Positions 52,789 to 62,366 of a stretch of DNA of 64,000 bases are shown piece after piece. The stretch covers positions 124,001 to 188,000 of the forward strand of contig NZ_JACOPW010000005.1 in assembly GCF_015461845.1 (NCBI RefSeq), in the 5' to 3' direction. This DNA comes from Pseudomonas mucoides (lineage in GTDB: Bacteria > Pseudomonadota > Gammaproteobacteria > Pseudomonadales > Pseudomonadaceae). The notes beneath the pieces are model-generated. The model saw nothing but the letters and a program-made list of their open reading frames with translations. It ran no database searches and was not told the origin of the DNA. A program made the position numbers and the translations under genes. Positions within the stretch are counted from its first letter, which is position 1, and every line of letters starts with the position of its first letter.

Positions 52789-54168
52789 ATGGAATTGAGA
52801 ATCGATCGACAGGCATTGGTGCCAGTCGTGCAGCAAATCGTCGACGGGTTGGCCGACTGGCTCCGTCGGGACGGAGTGCTGCCGGGGACACGTTTGCCTT
52901 CAGCGCGGCAAATTGCACGGGTCAATCTGCTCAGTCAATCCAGCGTCGTCGAAGCCTGTGAGCGCCTGGTCGCACAAGGCATGCTGGCGCCGCGTCAGGG
53001 CTCCGGTTTCATAGTTGCCCATCCTGCGCAGGGACCGGGTTGTCCCTGGTCAGAAGGGGCGGACGTAACGCAGGAGTGCGTGACGGGCAAACTTCAACTG
53101 GGCTGTGGCAGCCTGCCCGAAAGCTGGCGTGAAACCGACGATTTGAGCTACGCGATTCGCCAGGTTAGCCGCACCGACATGGCTGCTTTGTTCAGCTACA
53201 GCACGCCACTGGGGTTGCCAGCCTTGCGATCGCAGATCCTCAAGCGTCTCCAGCCACTCGACATCGAAGTGGATGAACGACGGATACTGACCACCACCGG
53301 GGCGACTCACGGGCTGGATCTGATCGTGCGTACGTTGCTTAAACCCGGGGATTGCGTGGTGGTGGAAAGCCCGGGGTATTCGCTGTTGTTCGATCTGCTC
53401 AGGCTGAACGGCGTGACGATGATCGAGGTGCCGCGTACCCCCCGCGGGCCTGATACGCAGGCGCTTGAAGCGTTGTTGCTGAAGTACCGGCCCCGTGCGC
53501 TGTTTATCAATAGCTTCTACCACAACCCGACCGGCAGCAGCCTGGCACCCGCCGTGGCGCAGCAGGTGCTGCAACTGACCCGAGACCACGGTGTACTGGT
53601 CATCGAAGACGACGTCTTTGCCGATTTGCACCGCGGCCCCGGCACTCGCCTCGCGGCGCTGGGGATCGACGACAACGTCATCTACGTCGGTAGCTACTCT
53701 AAAACCCTCAGCAGTTCATTGCGCGTCGGCTTTGTCGTCGCCAGTGTCGCGGTTGTTTCGCGACTGGCCGAGGTCAAGATGACCAGCAGCATGGGCGCTT
53801 CAAGATTCTGCGAATCGGTGCTGGCTTGCCTCTTGGCCAGCGGCGCGTATCGCAAATTGGTCCAGCGTCAGCGCCAGCGATTGAACACCGACAGAGAGGC
53901 TGCCTTGCAGATACTCGAAGATGCCGATTGGGAGGTTTTCGGCAAACCGGTGGGCGGATTGTTCATCTGGGCACGATCACGAATGTCTGACTACGCTCAG
54001 GTGCGCACGCAAGCCCGACGCTTCGGTGTGTTGTTGTCTTCCGCCACTGCATTCAATCCCGGCGGTGAGGCCACGGACTGGCAGCGCATCAACGTGGCTT
54101 GCGCCTGTGATCCTCGTGCCCGGGCATTTTTTCAGGCCACCACTCTGAATCGACCTCAAGCGTTCTGA
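52789..54168 (+). CDS. MocR-type GntR/aminotransferase-fold regulator
   Basis: A 459-residue regulator. An N-terminal GntR winged helix (LADWLRRDGVLPGTRLPSARQIARVNLLSQSSV) precedes a fold-type I aminotransferase domain with the PLP Lys in YVGSYSKTLSSSLR and a proline-rich loop (NSFYHNPTGSSLAP). MocR proteins use PLP or amino-acid ligands as effectors. The start at ATG 52789 follows CAGGAG. Target genes are probably adjacent, either the SDR behind it or the MCP in front; not shown. Confidence 0.9.
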   Translation: MELRIDRQALVPVVQQIVDGLADWLRRDGVLPGTRLPSARQIARVNLLSQSSVVEACERLVAQGMLAPRQGSGFIVAHPAQGPGCPWSEGADVTQECVTGKLQLGCGSLPESWRETDDLSYAIRQVSRTDMAALFSYSTPLGLPALRSQILKRLQPLDIEVDERRILTTTGATHGLDLIVRTLLKPGDCVVVESPGYSLLFDLLRLNGVTMIEVPRTPRGPDTQALEALLLKYRPRALFINSFYHNPTGSSLAPAVAQQVLQLTRDHGVLVIEDDVFADLHRGPGTRLAALGIDDNVIYVGSYSKTLSSSLRVGFVVASVAVVSRLAEVKMTSSMGASRFCESVLACLLASGAYRKLVQRQRQRLNTDREAALQILEDADWEVFGKPVGGLFIWARSRMSDYAQVRTQARRFGVLLSSATAFNPGGEATDWQRINVACACDPRARAFFQATTLNRPQAF

Positions 54169-54276
54169 AAACGACGCGGGCGTAGCTTTTTGCCATTATT
54201 CCGACGCCAGAGACTTGTGCTGGCACAGGCCCGTTGCGAATCTGCGTCAACAGACTATGTCAGGGGACTAAGTGCA

Positions 54277-56241
54277 ATGATTTCGGCCGTGCAAGGACGT
54301 TTTGCCAACCTCGGTATGGCAAAAAAAATGGGTGTCGGGTTTGTCCTGGTGCTGCTGCTGACCGCGCTGGTGGCAGCCATCGGCGTGTGGTCCCTGCAAA
54401 CCATCAGTCATCGCTTCGATGGGCTCAAGCAGATGTCGTCGCTCAATAGCGGCTTGCTCAAGGTGCGTCTGCTTGAGCAGGAGTACGCCTTGCACGGCAA
54501 CCCGAAAACCGCCGATGCCCTGCACGAAGGCGTTGATGGCCTGATCGCTCTGGCGACCCAGCTCAAGGCTGCGTCCGCGGCTAACGTGCCGGTGATGAAT
54601 GATGTCGAGCAGTCGCTGGGTGCTTATCGCAAGGCGTTCGATGAGTTTGTCTCGCTGAGTCAGGCCAAGGACCTGGCGCTGGAAATGGCCAGCTGGTCGG
54701 TGTCCAGCGTGGCCAACAACCTTGATGTGTTGCAAGCCGGCCTGGCCGATGATGGCGCCTACACCTTGAAGCAATCCGAAGGTAAGGAGGGTGGGCAATT
54801 CCTTGAGCAGGCCAGTCAGGTCAGCCAGGTCTCGCGGTTGATGTTGCAGGCCATGAACGAGGCGCGCGTGCGTCTGGACCAGAGCCGCAAGGGTGACGAC
54901 AGCGCAGGCCAGGGCAAGATCGAGCAGGCGGACCAGGCGTTGACCCAGGCCGAACAGCTGAAAACCACGGTCAAGGATGAGGGCTATCAGACGGTCCTCA
55001 ATGAAGTGAGCGGTCACATCGGCAGTTTCAGCGAAAAACTGACGGAATACACCGGCCTGTTGGCCCAGGAGAAAACCGTCTACGAACAGTTGCATCAGCG
55101 CGCCGCGCAAGTGGTGGAGCGGGTGGATCAAGCCTATGTCGCCGAAGACCAGTCGATGCAGGCCGAGCTGAAAAAGAACTCGTTGCTGATCATAGGCTCC
55201 TCAGCCTTGGCGTTGCTGGTCGGGCTGGTGGCGGCGTGGGTGATTACCCGGTTGATCGTGGCACCGCTGCGCAGTGTGATCCTGGTTGCCCAGCAAATTG
55301 CCGCGGGTGATTTGAGTGCGACGGTTGAAGTGACGCGCCGTGACGAGATCGGCCAATTGATGCAGGCGATGCAGCAGATGGGCGCCGGGCTCAGCAGCAT
55401 CGTCAGTGGCTTGCAGGCCGGTATCGAGCAATTGGCCAGTTCGGCGCATTCACTGTCGGCGGTGACCGAGCAGACCAACCTGGAAGTCAGCAGTCAGAAA
55501 GAAGAAACCGAGCAGGTCGCCACGGCGATGAACCAGATGACCGCGACGGTGCACGACGTGGCGCGCAATGCCGAAGAGGCGGCCCAGGCCGCACAGACCG
55601 CGGATGGCAAAGTCGAAAGCGGTCAGCAAGTGGTGCGCCAGAGCATGGCACGCATCGAGCAACTGGCGGATTCGGCGACGTCGGCCAGTTCCAGCATCGA
55701 AAGCCTGAGCGCAGAGATCCAGAACATTGGCACAGTGCTCAGCGTGATCAAAAGTGTTGCCGAACAGACCAACCTGTTGGCGCTCAACGCGGCGATCGAA
55801 GCCGCGCGGGCAGGCGAGCAGGGCAGGGGGTTTGCCGTGGTGGCCGACGAGGTCCGGGCGCTCGCCAAGCGTACCCAGCAATCGACCGAGGAGATCGAGC
55901 GACTGGTCAGTGCCTTGCGCTCGGCCGCTCAATCGTCGGTGCAGCAGATTCAGAACAGCGGCGAACTGGTGAAACTCGCCGTCAGCGATGCGTTGCAGAC
56001 CGAGAGTGCGCTGGGGAGTATTGCGGCAGCGGTGTCGTTGATTCAGCAGATGAACCAGCAGATTGCCGCGGCAGCCGAGGAGCAGAGTTCGGTGGCCGAG
56101 GAAATCAATCGCAGCGTCACGAGCATTCGCGCGAGCGCGGATCAGTCGTCACTGGCGATGCAGGGCAACGCGGCGTCCAGCATTGAGCTGGCTCAGCTCG
56201 GGCTTGAACTGAAAGGGATGGTGGGGCACTTCCGGCTCTGA
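54277..56241 (+). CDS. methyl-accepting chemotaxis protein
   Basis: A 654-residue chemoreceptor. A membrane segment near 17-37, then a ~250-residue periplasmic helical domain (probably the HBM type by size and heptad pattern), a second segment near 307-330, HAMP, and a cytoplasmic signalling domain with the hairpin EQTNLLALNAAIEAARAGEQ. The end (SSIELAQLGLELKGMVGHFRL) keeps a membrane-proximal tail. Ligand unknown; HBM receptors in Pseudomonas sense organic acids. Confidence 0.9.
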   Translation: MISAVQGRFANLGMAKKMGVGFVLVLLLTALVAAIGVWSLQTISHRFDGLKQMSSLNSGLLKVRLLEQEYALHGNPKTADALHEGVDGLIALATQLKAASAANVPVMNDVEQSLGAYRKAFDEFVSLSQAKDLALEMASWSVSSVANNLDVLQAGLADDGAYTLKQSEGKEGGQFLEQASQVSQVSRLMLQAMNEARVRLDQSRKGDDSAGQGKIEQADQALTQAEQLKTTVKDEGYQTVLNEVSGHIGSFSEKLTEYTGLLAQEKTVYEQLHQRAAQVVERVDQAYVAEDQSMQAELKKNSLLIIGSSALALLVGLVAAWVITRLIVAPLRSVILVAQQIAAGDLSATVEVTRRDEIGQLMQAMQQMGAGLSSIVSGLQAGIEQLASSAHSLSAVTEQTNLEVSSQKEETEQVATAMNQMTATVHDVARNAEEAAQAAQTADGKVESGQQVVRQSMARIEQLADSATSASSSIESLSAEIQNIGTVLSVIKSVAEQTNLLALNAAIEAARAGEQGRGFAVVADEVRALAKRTQQSTEEIERLVSALRSAAQSSVQQIQNSGELVKLAVSDALQTESALGSIAAAVSLIQQMNQQIAAAAEEQSSVAEEINRSVTSIRASADQSSLAMQGNAASSIELAQLGLELKGMVGHFRL

Positions 56242-56268
56242 AGAGCCCTGTGATCACTGTGGGAGCCT

Positions 56269-56298
56269 TGTGGGAGCGAGCTTGCTCGCGATGACGGC
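56269..56298. repeat. single REP element
   Basis: TGTGGGAGCGAGCTTGCTCG with no inverted partner within 100 bases, between the chemoreceptor gene and its terminator. Confidence 0.75.
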
Positions 56299-56348
56299 CC
56301 GACAGCCAACCCATCTCTCCCGACTGCACTCCCCACCCAACCCAACCC

Positions 56349-56379
56349 AAAAAAAAGCCACCTTCGCAGGTGGCTTTTC
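56349..56379. terminator. bidirectional terminator
   Basis: AAAAAAGCCACCT, TCGC loop, AGGTGGCTTTTCT. It lies between convergent chemoreceptor and hypothetical genes and has A- and T-runs on both sides. Confidence 0.92.
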
Positions 56380-56391
56380 TATTCTCGCAAA

Positions 56392-57162
56392 TCAGTCGTA
56401 GATCACTTTCTTTTTCCAGTCGGCATCGGCGTCGACTTGTTTGAGGCCTACGTTCAACTGGTTTGCCTCACCCTCAACGGCAGCGATGTTGTCCATCACC
56501 ATGGCGTTGGCGCGAGCCAGGAGTTTCTCCAGGTATTCCAATTGCTCGGCATAGACCTGCGGCTCTTGCTGTTTACGCAGGTACTGCACGCCACGTTCGA
56601 ACGCCAGGCGCGCCTGCCCCGGCTGGTTCTGTTGCAAGCAATGCTGGCCAAGGTTGTTGAAGAACTCGATGTGCAGCAGTACCAGGATATGGCGGACTTC
56701 GCGGATCCAGCGCTTGGCTTCGTTGGTCGGCAGGAAACCGTCCTGTGCGGCACGGGTGATCTGGCCATGCAGGGCTTCCAGTAGGAAGCGTACGTCCTTG
56801 GCCTTGGCTTCGGTCTGGATCGGTGCTGGCGGATTGTTGACCGGGATCGACTCGCCCTGGGCGGCAAGGGCCTCCAGTTCGGTGATCCGCGCCCTGAGGT
56901 TGGCACTGGTCTTTTCCAGGTTGAGCAGGCGCTGGCAGACGTTGAGCTCCAGGCGGGTCAACAGCAGCTTGAGCGCCGGTGTCATCAACTGGCCGGGAAA
57001 GGTCTCGGTGATCTCGCCGCAGCGACGCAGGCGGTCGTTGAGCTCAACCTTGGTACGGGCCTTTTCCAGCTTGTTGTTTTCCACCACATGGTTCATGTAG
57101 CCAATGGCGATCAATAGTGCGATCCCGGCTACAACTAGCAGGGTGATCATGAGTGGTGTCAC
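56392..57162 (-). CDS. membrane-anchored helical hypothetical protein
   Basis: A 256-residue protein starting at GTG 57162 (AGAGG-like site upstream; an ATG at 57150 is possible). One N-terminal membrane segment (MITLLVVAGIALLIAIGYMN) is followed by a long Lys/Glu/Gln-rich helical body with TPR-like stretches (LHIEFFNNLGQHCLQQNQPGQARLAFERGVQYLRK). I do not recognise a named family. The body lies in the cytoplasm if the positive-inside rule holds. The 378 bases upstream up to the tRNAs hold the tRNA promoter only. Confidence 0.75.
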   Translation of the reverse strand: MTPLMITLLVVAGIALLIAIGYMNHVVENNKLEKARTKVELNDRLRRCGEITETFPGQLMTPALKLLLTRLELNVCQRLLNLEKTSANLRARITELEALAAQGESIPVNNPPAPIQTEAKAKDVRFLLEALHGQITRAAQDGFLPTNEAKRWIREVRHILVLLHIEFFNNLGQHCLQQNQPGQARLAFERGVQYLRKQQEPQVYAEQLEYLEKLLARANAMVMDNIAAVEGEANQLNVGLKQVDADADWKKKVIYD

Positions 57163-57449
57163 CGGTAAGACCTCTTTATAGGGTTTGCGTTCGAGTGTAG
57201 TGGCTTGCCATTGGGGCGCATAGGCCGCTCGACGACTTGAATCAGCTATGGCCATAAATGTATCGGCCGTTGCTCTGCTTATATAAATGGTGGCGAAGAT
57301 GTTCCAGATTGCCATCATCTTGATGGCGTGGACTATAGCGTCTTGAAGGAGGCCGGAATATAGGCGTTGGGGGCCAGTCTGTGGAAAAGCCCGAAACGCG
57401 TCTGAAAGCAGGGCGAAGTCATTGATTTAAATAAATTTATATCTGGGGG

Positions 57450-57478
57450 TTGACGACCCCTCAATCCATCCATAGAAT
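57450..57478 (+). promoter_or_regulatory. sigma-70 promoter of the tRNA array
   Basis: TTGACG and TAGAAT are 17 bases apart, about 63 bases before the first tRNA. The stretch GCGCGCC beyond the -10 is typical of a stringently controlled discriminator. Confidence 0.8.
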
Positions 57479-57540
57479 GCGCGCCACTTACAGCGTAAAG
57501 CACACAGCGAAACGCGGTAGGGAGTGAATGTTGTACGTGT

Positions 57541-57616
57541 GTCCCCTTCGTCTAGTGGCCTAGGACACCGCCCTTTCACGGCGGTAACAGGGGTTCGAGT
57601 CCCCTAGGGGACGCCA
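57541..57616 (+). tRNA. tRNA-Glu (UUC), copy 1
   Basis: A 76-base cloverleaf starting GTCCCCTTCG and ending GGGGACGCCA with encoded CCA. The anticodon loop CCTTTCACGG carries TTC. The D loop and T loop (GGTTCGAGTCC) are intact. Confidence 0.97.
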
Positions 57617-57618
57617 AT

Positions 57619-57694
<76 letters not shown>

Positions 57695-57799
57695 TTTTTA
57701 AACAGCGTTGCTTTCGGGCGGCGTTGAGTGAAACCAGAACCGATATCTTCGGATGCGGATTTGGGCACTGAAATACACACCATGTGTTTCAGTTAGCGT

Positions 57800-57875
57800 G
57801 TCCCCTTCGTCTAGTGGCCTAGGACACCGCCCTTTCACGGCGGTAACAGGGGTTCGAGTCCCCTAGGGGACGCCA
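57800..57875 (+). tRNA. tRNA-Glu (UUC), copy 2
   Basis: Identical to the first tRNA-Glu. Together with the following tRNA-Gly it forms a second unit about 259 bases downstream. Confidence 0.97.
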
Positions 57876-57878
57876 TTT

Positions 57879-57954
<76 letters not shown>

Positions 57955-57963
57955 TATTTAACG

Positions 57964-57995
57964 AAAACGCCGCTCAGCAATGAGCGGCGTTTTTG
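57964..57995 (+). terminator. terminator of the tRNA array
   Basis: AAAACGCCGCTCA, GCAA loop, TGAGCGGCGTTTTT, nine bases after the last tRNA. Confidence 0.93.
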
Positions 57996-58073
57996 TTTGT
58001 GCGTTTTTTATGGCGCAACAAAAAAGCTTCTTCGAGTTGTGCCGATCAGTTCAAGTGTTCAGCAACGCAATCC

Positions 58074-58162
58074 TTGTGGGAGCGAGCTTGCTCGCGATAG
58101 CGATGGGGCAGTCAACATTGATGTTGAATGTAACTCCGCCATCGCGAGCAAGCTCGCTCCCC
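58074..58162. repeat. REP inverted pair
   Basis: GTGGGAGCGAGCTTGCTCGC and GCGAGCAAGCTCGCTCCCCC face each other between the tRNA terminator and the M20 peptidase gene. Confidence 0.9.
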
Positions 58163-58209
58163 CAGGTTTTGTTCCCTGACTGATGAGCATCAGGTGGGTC
58201 GGAAGGCGA

Positions 58210-59949
58210 TCAGAGCTTCGGCAACTGCCCGATGCGCCCCATCATTTCGGTCACGATCTGCAGGTCCAGCAGGAACTGGTCGACCGTCTTGAACTCGTTA
58301 TCCGTGTGGCCGGTGTATTTCACTTCCGGCCGGGCCAGGCCGAATTGCACACCATTGGGCAGTTCATGCACCGACGTGGCGCCGGCAGAAGTGCCGTACT
58401 TGTGTTCCATGCCCAGGTTTTCGCTGGCCACGGCCAGCAAGGCCTTGACCCACTCACCCTCAGGATTGCGATACATCGGCTCGGCGATGGAATAGTCGAA
58501 CGTTGCCGCTACGTGGCTCTTCTTGCTCCAGGCGCCAATCTTTTCGGCAATTTCGGCCTTGAGGGCTTCCGGGGACTTGCCCTTCGGCACGCGCAGGTTG
58601 ACCGCCAGCTTGAAGGTTGTGTCATTCATCCCGACAAAGGTCAGAGACGTCGTCAGCGGCCCCATGAAGTCATCGGCAAAACCGACACCCAATTTCCCGC
58701 CCAGGTAATCCAGCCCCCAGTTGTCGGCAGCGTAGCGGGCGGCGTCGGTGATGTGGTTGTGCTTGAGCGCGACTTTTCCGTCGAGGCTGTTGATGAAGTC
58801 CAGCATCCTGGCGACCGGGTTGACGCCAGACTCGGGCTCGGAGGAGTGGGCGGAAACGCCGGTCACCGTGAGCTTGACGTCCTTGTCGACGACTTTGGCG
58901 CTTACCTCGAAGTTTCCACCATTGCGCTTGGCATACTCGCTACCGGCCTTTTGCAGGCTGGCGGCCAGTTCGGCAGGCTTGTCAGTCACTAATGTGGCGA
59001 CCGAAGCCGACGGAATCTGGTTGGTGGCCAAGCCGCCGGTCATCGAGGTGATTTCCGCGCCCTGGCCCTCGCCGTCACGCCGGGCAAAGCTGCCCATCAC
59101 GGTGCCGTAGCCTTTTTCGGCGATGACCACCGGGTAGCCGCCGTCCAGCGCCAGGTTGTAGTTGGGCGTCGGGTTGTGTTCGAAGTAATAGGGGATGGCG
59201 TCGCCGGTGGTTTCTTCGGTGGTGTCGATCAGCAGCTTGAAATTCCTTGCCAGCGGCAGCTTCTCTTCCTTGATCACCTTCATGGCGTACAGGGCCACCA
59301 CGATACCGTTCTTGTCATCCTCGGTGCCCCGGCCATACATGCGGTCGCCGATCAGGGTGACCTTGAACGGATCCAGGCGGGTGCCGTCTTTCAGGACCCA
59401 GTTCTCTGGCGTCACCGGCACCACGTCGGCATGTGCGTGAATGCCCACCACTTCATCGCCGCTGCCCTCAAGGGAAATTTCATAGACACGGTTGTCGATG
59501 TTGCGGAAATTCAGGTTGAAGGACTGGGCAAGGCTTTTGATCTTGTCGGCGATCTTGATGAATTCGGGGTTGTCGTGCTGAGCAACGCCCTCCACCTGGA
59601 AGGTCGGGATTGCCACCAGCTCACGCAACGTCTCGGTAGCCGCAGCGCCATATTTCACCCGTGCATAGAGGCCCAGAAGACGATGGATTTCGTTCTGCTG
59701 TTCCGGGGTAAGCGTCTTGTTGTCCTGGAAAGCGCTGATGGCCGGGCCGAGGTCGGCGGTTTTGGCCAGGTTGCTTTTGGCCACGCCGGCCAGGAACTGC
59801 CTGAAATCCGAGGCTGAGGCGTCGCTGAAATTCTTGAGAATGGTCGCACTCTGTTGCGGGGTGATGTTGGTTTGCGCGGCTACGGTAAACGACGAAAGGC
59901 TGGCCAGAATCAGGGTCGACGCGGCCAGATGCTTAAGTGAGAAGTCCAT
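58210..59949 (-). CDS. M20 family metallopeptidase, exported
   Basis: A 579-residue protein with a signal peptide ending AAQT near residue 26. The M20 metal motifs are visible: GIHAHADVVP (His, Asp), GTEDDKNG, EETTGD and a late His in TSVHELPNG. It resembles the dipeptidase PepV-like group with a large insert. The ATG at 59949 has AAAGGA about 12 bases upstream; the ATG at 59961 is too close to that site. It probably hydrolyses peptides or acylated amino acids in the periplasm. Confidence 0.87.
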   Translation of the reverse strand: MDFSLKHLAASTLILASLSSFTVAAQTNITPQQSATILKNFSDASASDFRQFLAGVAKSNLAKTADLGPAISAFQDNKTLTPEQQNEIHRLLGLYARVKYGAAATETLRELVAIPTFQVEGVAQHDNPEFIKIADKIKSLAQSFNLNFRNIDNRVYEISLEGSGDEVVGIHAHADVVPVTPENWVLKDGTRLDPFKVTLIGDRMYGRGTEDDKNGIVVALYAMKVIKEEKLPLARNFKLLIDTTEETTGDAIPYYFEHNPTPNYNLALDGGYPVVIAEKGYGTVMGSFARRDGEGQGAEITSMTGGLATNQIPSASVATLVTDKPAELAASLQKAGSEYAKRNGGNFEVSAKVVDKDVKLTVTGVSAHSSEPESGVNPVARMLDFINSLDGKVALKHNHITDAARYAADNWGLDYLGGKLGVGFADDFMGPLTTSLTFVGMNDTTFKLAVNLRVPKGKSPEALKAEIAEKIGAWSKKSHVAATFDYSIAEPMYRNPEGEWVKALLAVASENLGMEHKYGTSAGATSVHELPNGVQFGLARPEVKYTGHTDNEFKTVDQFLLDLQIVTEMMGRIGQLPKL

Positions 59950-60096
59950 TGTGAAAGGCATTCCTTTGCAGGCGGTTTGTGGGAAGTGTCTGATCGATTG
60001 GTCAGAAACATTTCCAAACTAACACCACGTAGGCGTGAAAGGGGAGGCTTTAAAGTGGGATCTGTCGCACAGAAATGCAAAAGCGACGCAGATATG

Positions 60097-60132
60097 AAAA
60101 AGGCCCGCGAGTCAGACTCGGCGGGCCTTTTG
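60097..60132 (-). terminator. terminator of the 2OG/LysE operon
   Basis: AAAAGGCCCGC and GCGGGCCTTTT arms around GAGTCAGACTCG, 15 bases past the LysE stop on the minus strand. Confidence 0.92.
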
Positions 60133-60146
60133 CGTGGGCGCAGGTT

Positions 60147-60785
60147 TTACATCGACAGAATCAGGCGCCCGGCGAACAGGATCAGAATCACCCCCATCGT
60201 CCGTTCAAACCAATGCCCCATGCGCATGAACAGCACGCGCACCCGGGTGCTGGAAAAGAACAGCGCGACGATCACAAACCACACCGCATTCACAAAACAC
60301 ATCCAGACCCCATACAGCGCCTGGATGTTCAGCGGTGTTGTGGCGCTGATGATGGTGGTGAAAATCGCCAGGAAAAACAGCGTCGCCTTGGGGTTGGTCG
60401 CGTTGGTCAGAAACCCGGTGGTGAAGGCCTTCAACAGCGTTTGTTCGACGACGGGTTCGTCCGGGACTTTATCGCCCTCAAGCGTGGATTTTGGTTTGCT
60501 GCGTAGCAAGCTGATCCCGAGGTACAAAATGTAGGCGCCGCCCACGACCTTGGCCACGGTCAACAGCCACGGTGTGGTATGCATCAGGGCGCCGACCCCG
60601 AGCAGGGTGTAAAGCACGTGCACGGAAATCCCCGCGCCGATACCCAGCGCCGTGCAGATGCCCACCAACCGGCCGAAACGCACGCTCTGGCGGATGGTCA
60701 CGGCAAAGTCCGGCCCGGGTGCGACCACGGCCAGGAAGTGAATGGTTGCCAGCGCCAGGAACTCGCCCAAGTAATTCGAAAGCAT
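60147..60785 (-). CDS. LysE family amino-acid exporter
   Basis: A 212-residue inner-membrane protein with about six hydrophobic segments and the RhtB/LysE signatures HFLAVVAPGPDFAVTIRQS and GFLTNATNPKATLFFLA. Members export amino acids or homoserine lactones. GGAG precedes the ATG at 60785, one base after the 2OG oxygenase stop, so the two genes form an operon. Substrate is not readable, but the partner enzyme suggests a modified amino acid. Confidence 0.9.
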   Translation of the reverse strand: MLSNYLGEFLALATIHFLAVVAPGPDFAVTIRQSVRFGRLVGICTALGIGAGISVHVLYTLLGVGALMHTTPWLLTVAKVVGGAYILYLGISLLRSKPKSTLEGDKVPDEPVVEQTLLKAFTTGFLTNATNPKATLFFLAIFTTIISATTPLNIQALYGVWMCFVNAVWFVIVALFFSSTRVRVLFMRMGHWFERTMGVILILFAGRLILSM

Positions 60786-60786
60786 C

Positions 60787-61557
60787 TCAACTCCAGAAGG
60801 TAAGGGGTGAAGCATTGCCGCGGTAGCCGACAAAGAATGAAAGGCTCAATCGCGGATCCGCCACGCCCGGTGTCACCGAGTGCATACAGCGCGAATTGAA
60901 CATGATGAAATCGCCCGGCTCGGGGCGTATCTCCAAGGTCGGAGGGCCGAGCAAGGCCGGGTCGATGCCGTAGCTGTCGCCGCGCATCTCGTCGAACCGG
61001 TCCGGCGAAATGTCGTCGTCCCACATCTGCAGTGCGCCGCCCTCGGTCGGCATGTTCAGGTAAACGTTGCAGGCAAACTGGGCTTCCAGGCTTCTGGCCT
61101 GGTAACTGTCGGGGGCGTCCTTGGCGAAAATGTCGTGGTGGGCAAGAAAACAAACGCCCGGTTTCACCACCCGCGACAGGCCGACATACATCTTGCGACC
61201 GTAGAGGTTCTCCAGGTGCGCGCCTGCCGGCCAGGATTCGTCGAGCATGCAGCGCAGGGTGTCGACCGGGGACGAATAGGGCGCGCACCGGTTACGCAAT
61301 TCCGCAATGTTGCGGGTGGCGCGTTCGAAGTAGTCCTCGATCAGCAGCGGCTGGTTTTCCGCTTCATAAAACGCCATGCCAATGCGGCCGATGCTTGGCG
61401 CATTGATATAGCCTTCGAAACCGGGGGCGAGGATCTTGTCGCCAATCTGAATCGCCAGCGGCTGGGGCAGCAAGCCTTTGACGCGGATGGCGAGGACTTC
61501 TTCATTGGCCAGTTTTTTTATGCACGTCTCATCGAGACGCTCGACGTCAAGCATCAT
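60787..61557 (-). CDS. Fe(II)/2-oxoglutarate-dependent oxygenase, BesD/amino-acid hydroxylase type
   Basis: A 256-residue enzyme with the iron triad His140-His141-Asp142 (FLAHHDIFAKD, an HxD motif using His140 and Asp142) and His226 in SRCMHSV, plus Arg236 (PRLSLSFF) for 2-oxoglutarate. Length and layout resemble the BesD family of free-amino-acid halogenases and hydroxylases. Because the Asp is kept, hydroxylation is predicted rather than chlorination (halogenases have Gly or Ala there). It is the first gene of an operon with the LysE exporter. Substrate unknown; lysine or another aliphatic amino acid is a guess from the family. Confidence 0.78.
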   Translation of the reverse strand: MMLDVERLDETCIKKLANEEVLAIRVKGLLPQPLAIQIGDKILAPGFEGYINAPSIGRIGMAFYEAENQPLLIEDYFERATRNIAELRNRCAPYSSPVDTLRCMLDESWPAGAHLENLYGRKMYVGLSRVVKPGVCFLAHHDIFAKDAPDSYQARSLEAQFACNVYLNMPTEGGALQMWDDDISPDRFDEMRGDSYGIDPALLGPPTLEIRPEPGDFIMFNSRCMHSVTPGVADPRLSLSFFVGYRGNASPLTFWS

Positions 61558-61617
61558 GTCTTAGGTCCATCTATCAGATAGTCAACAGAACCCGCGAGCG
61601 CAGGCTCCCCCGGCGTC

Positions 61618-61643
61618 GGGCGATGACGGTGCCGTCATCGCCC
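61618..61643. terminator. strong hairpin between the AlaX and oxygenase genes
   Basis: GGGCGATGACGG and CCGTCATCGCCC are perfect 12-bp arms around TG. On the minus strand it follows the AlaX stop (61650) and precedes the oxygenase start (61557). There is no T-run, so it may be a partial terminator, processing site or attenuator between the two genes. Confidence 0.65.
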
Positions 61644-61649
61644 AAATGC

Positions 61650-62276
61650 TCAGTCCACGGTGTAGTGGACTGACAGCGTTCCCTTCTTCAAGGAAAGGGA
61701 GGCGATCGTGACCGTGGCCAATTCCTTCAGGCTACGTACATGGGTGCCGCCGCAGCCGTAGGCGGGCAGTGCCCCGAAACCGATTTCCCGGGCGCCTTCG
61801 CGCAATGACGTCAGGCGCGGAAAATCCTCGGCAATCCACTGTTCAATGCCGAGTTGAACGGTTTGGGCGTCGACGTCCTGTGCACTTTCCAGTGCTTTGA
61901 ACTGCACCCGCCCTTCACCCGGCCAGTGATGCGCCTTGATCGGCATCCAGCCCTTGGCCTGGACGAAGTGACCGATCAGATGCCCGGCTGAATGCATGCG
62001 CGTATTGAACTGGCGTCGCTCGCCGTCCACGCGAATCTGGGTCATGCCGGGTTTTACCGGTCGGTCGACGAAATGAATGATCCGCTCAGGATCCTGGATT
62101 ACCCGCAGGACCTGGCTATCGCCAATTGAGCCGGTATCAAAGGGCTGTCCGCCACCTTGTGGGTGGAACAGCGTGGCGCGCAGCACCACCGCAAATTCGT
62201 TTTCGTGGGGCGTGCAATCCAGGACTTCCACATTAGCCTTGAGGTCATCACTATGGAAAAAGAGGCGAAGCGTCAT
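61650..62276 (-). CDS. AlaX-like alanyl-tRNA editing protein
   Basis: A 208-residue free-standing editing domain. The zinc set His95, His99 (RMHSAGHLIGH), Cys175 and His179 (YGCGGTHV) is complete, and the N-terminal GGGQPFDTG motif of the AlaRS second domain is present, so this is AlaX-M size. It hydrolyses Ser- or Gly-tRNA(Ala) in relatives. The start at the ATG at 62276 fits; the frame runs on to 62345. It shares the direction of the oxygenase and LysE genes and is divergent from the LysR gene. Confidence 0.88.
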   Translation of the reverse strand: MTLRLFFHSDDLKANVEVLDCTPHENEFAVVLRATLFHPQGGGQPFDTGSIGDSQVLRVIQDPERIIHFVDRPVKPGMTQIRVDGERRQFNTRMHSAGHLIGHFVQAKGWMPIKAHHWPGEGRVQFKALESAQDVDAQTVQLGIEQWIAEDFPRLTSLREGAREIGFGALPAYGCGGTHVRSLKELATVTIASLSLKKGTLSVHYTVD

Positions 62277-62366
62277 ATTCCATGCCCTTATTAAAGTTTC
62301 TATTTTTATTATATGAAGCGTGGAATTGCGTGATAATCCGTTCAAACATCAAAGGACTGTTGCGCT

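Noticed and set aside
60787..61557. Calling the 2OG oxygenase a halogenase
   Set aside because: The HxD aspartate (Asp142) is present; radical halogenases of the BesD type have Gly or Ala at that place.
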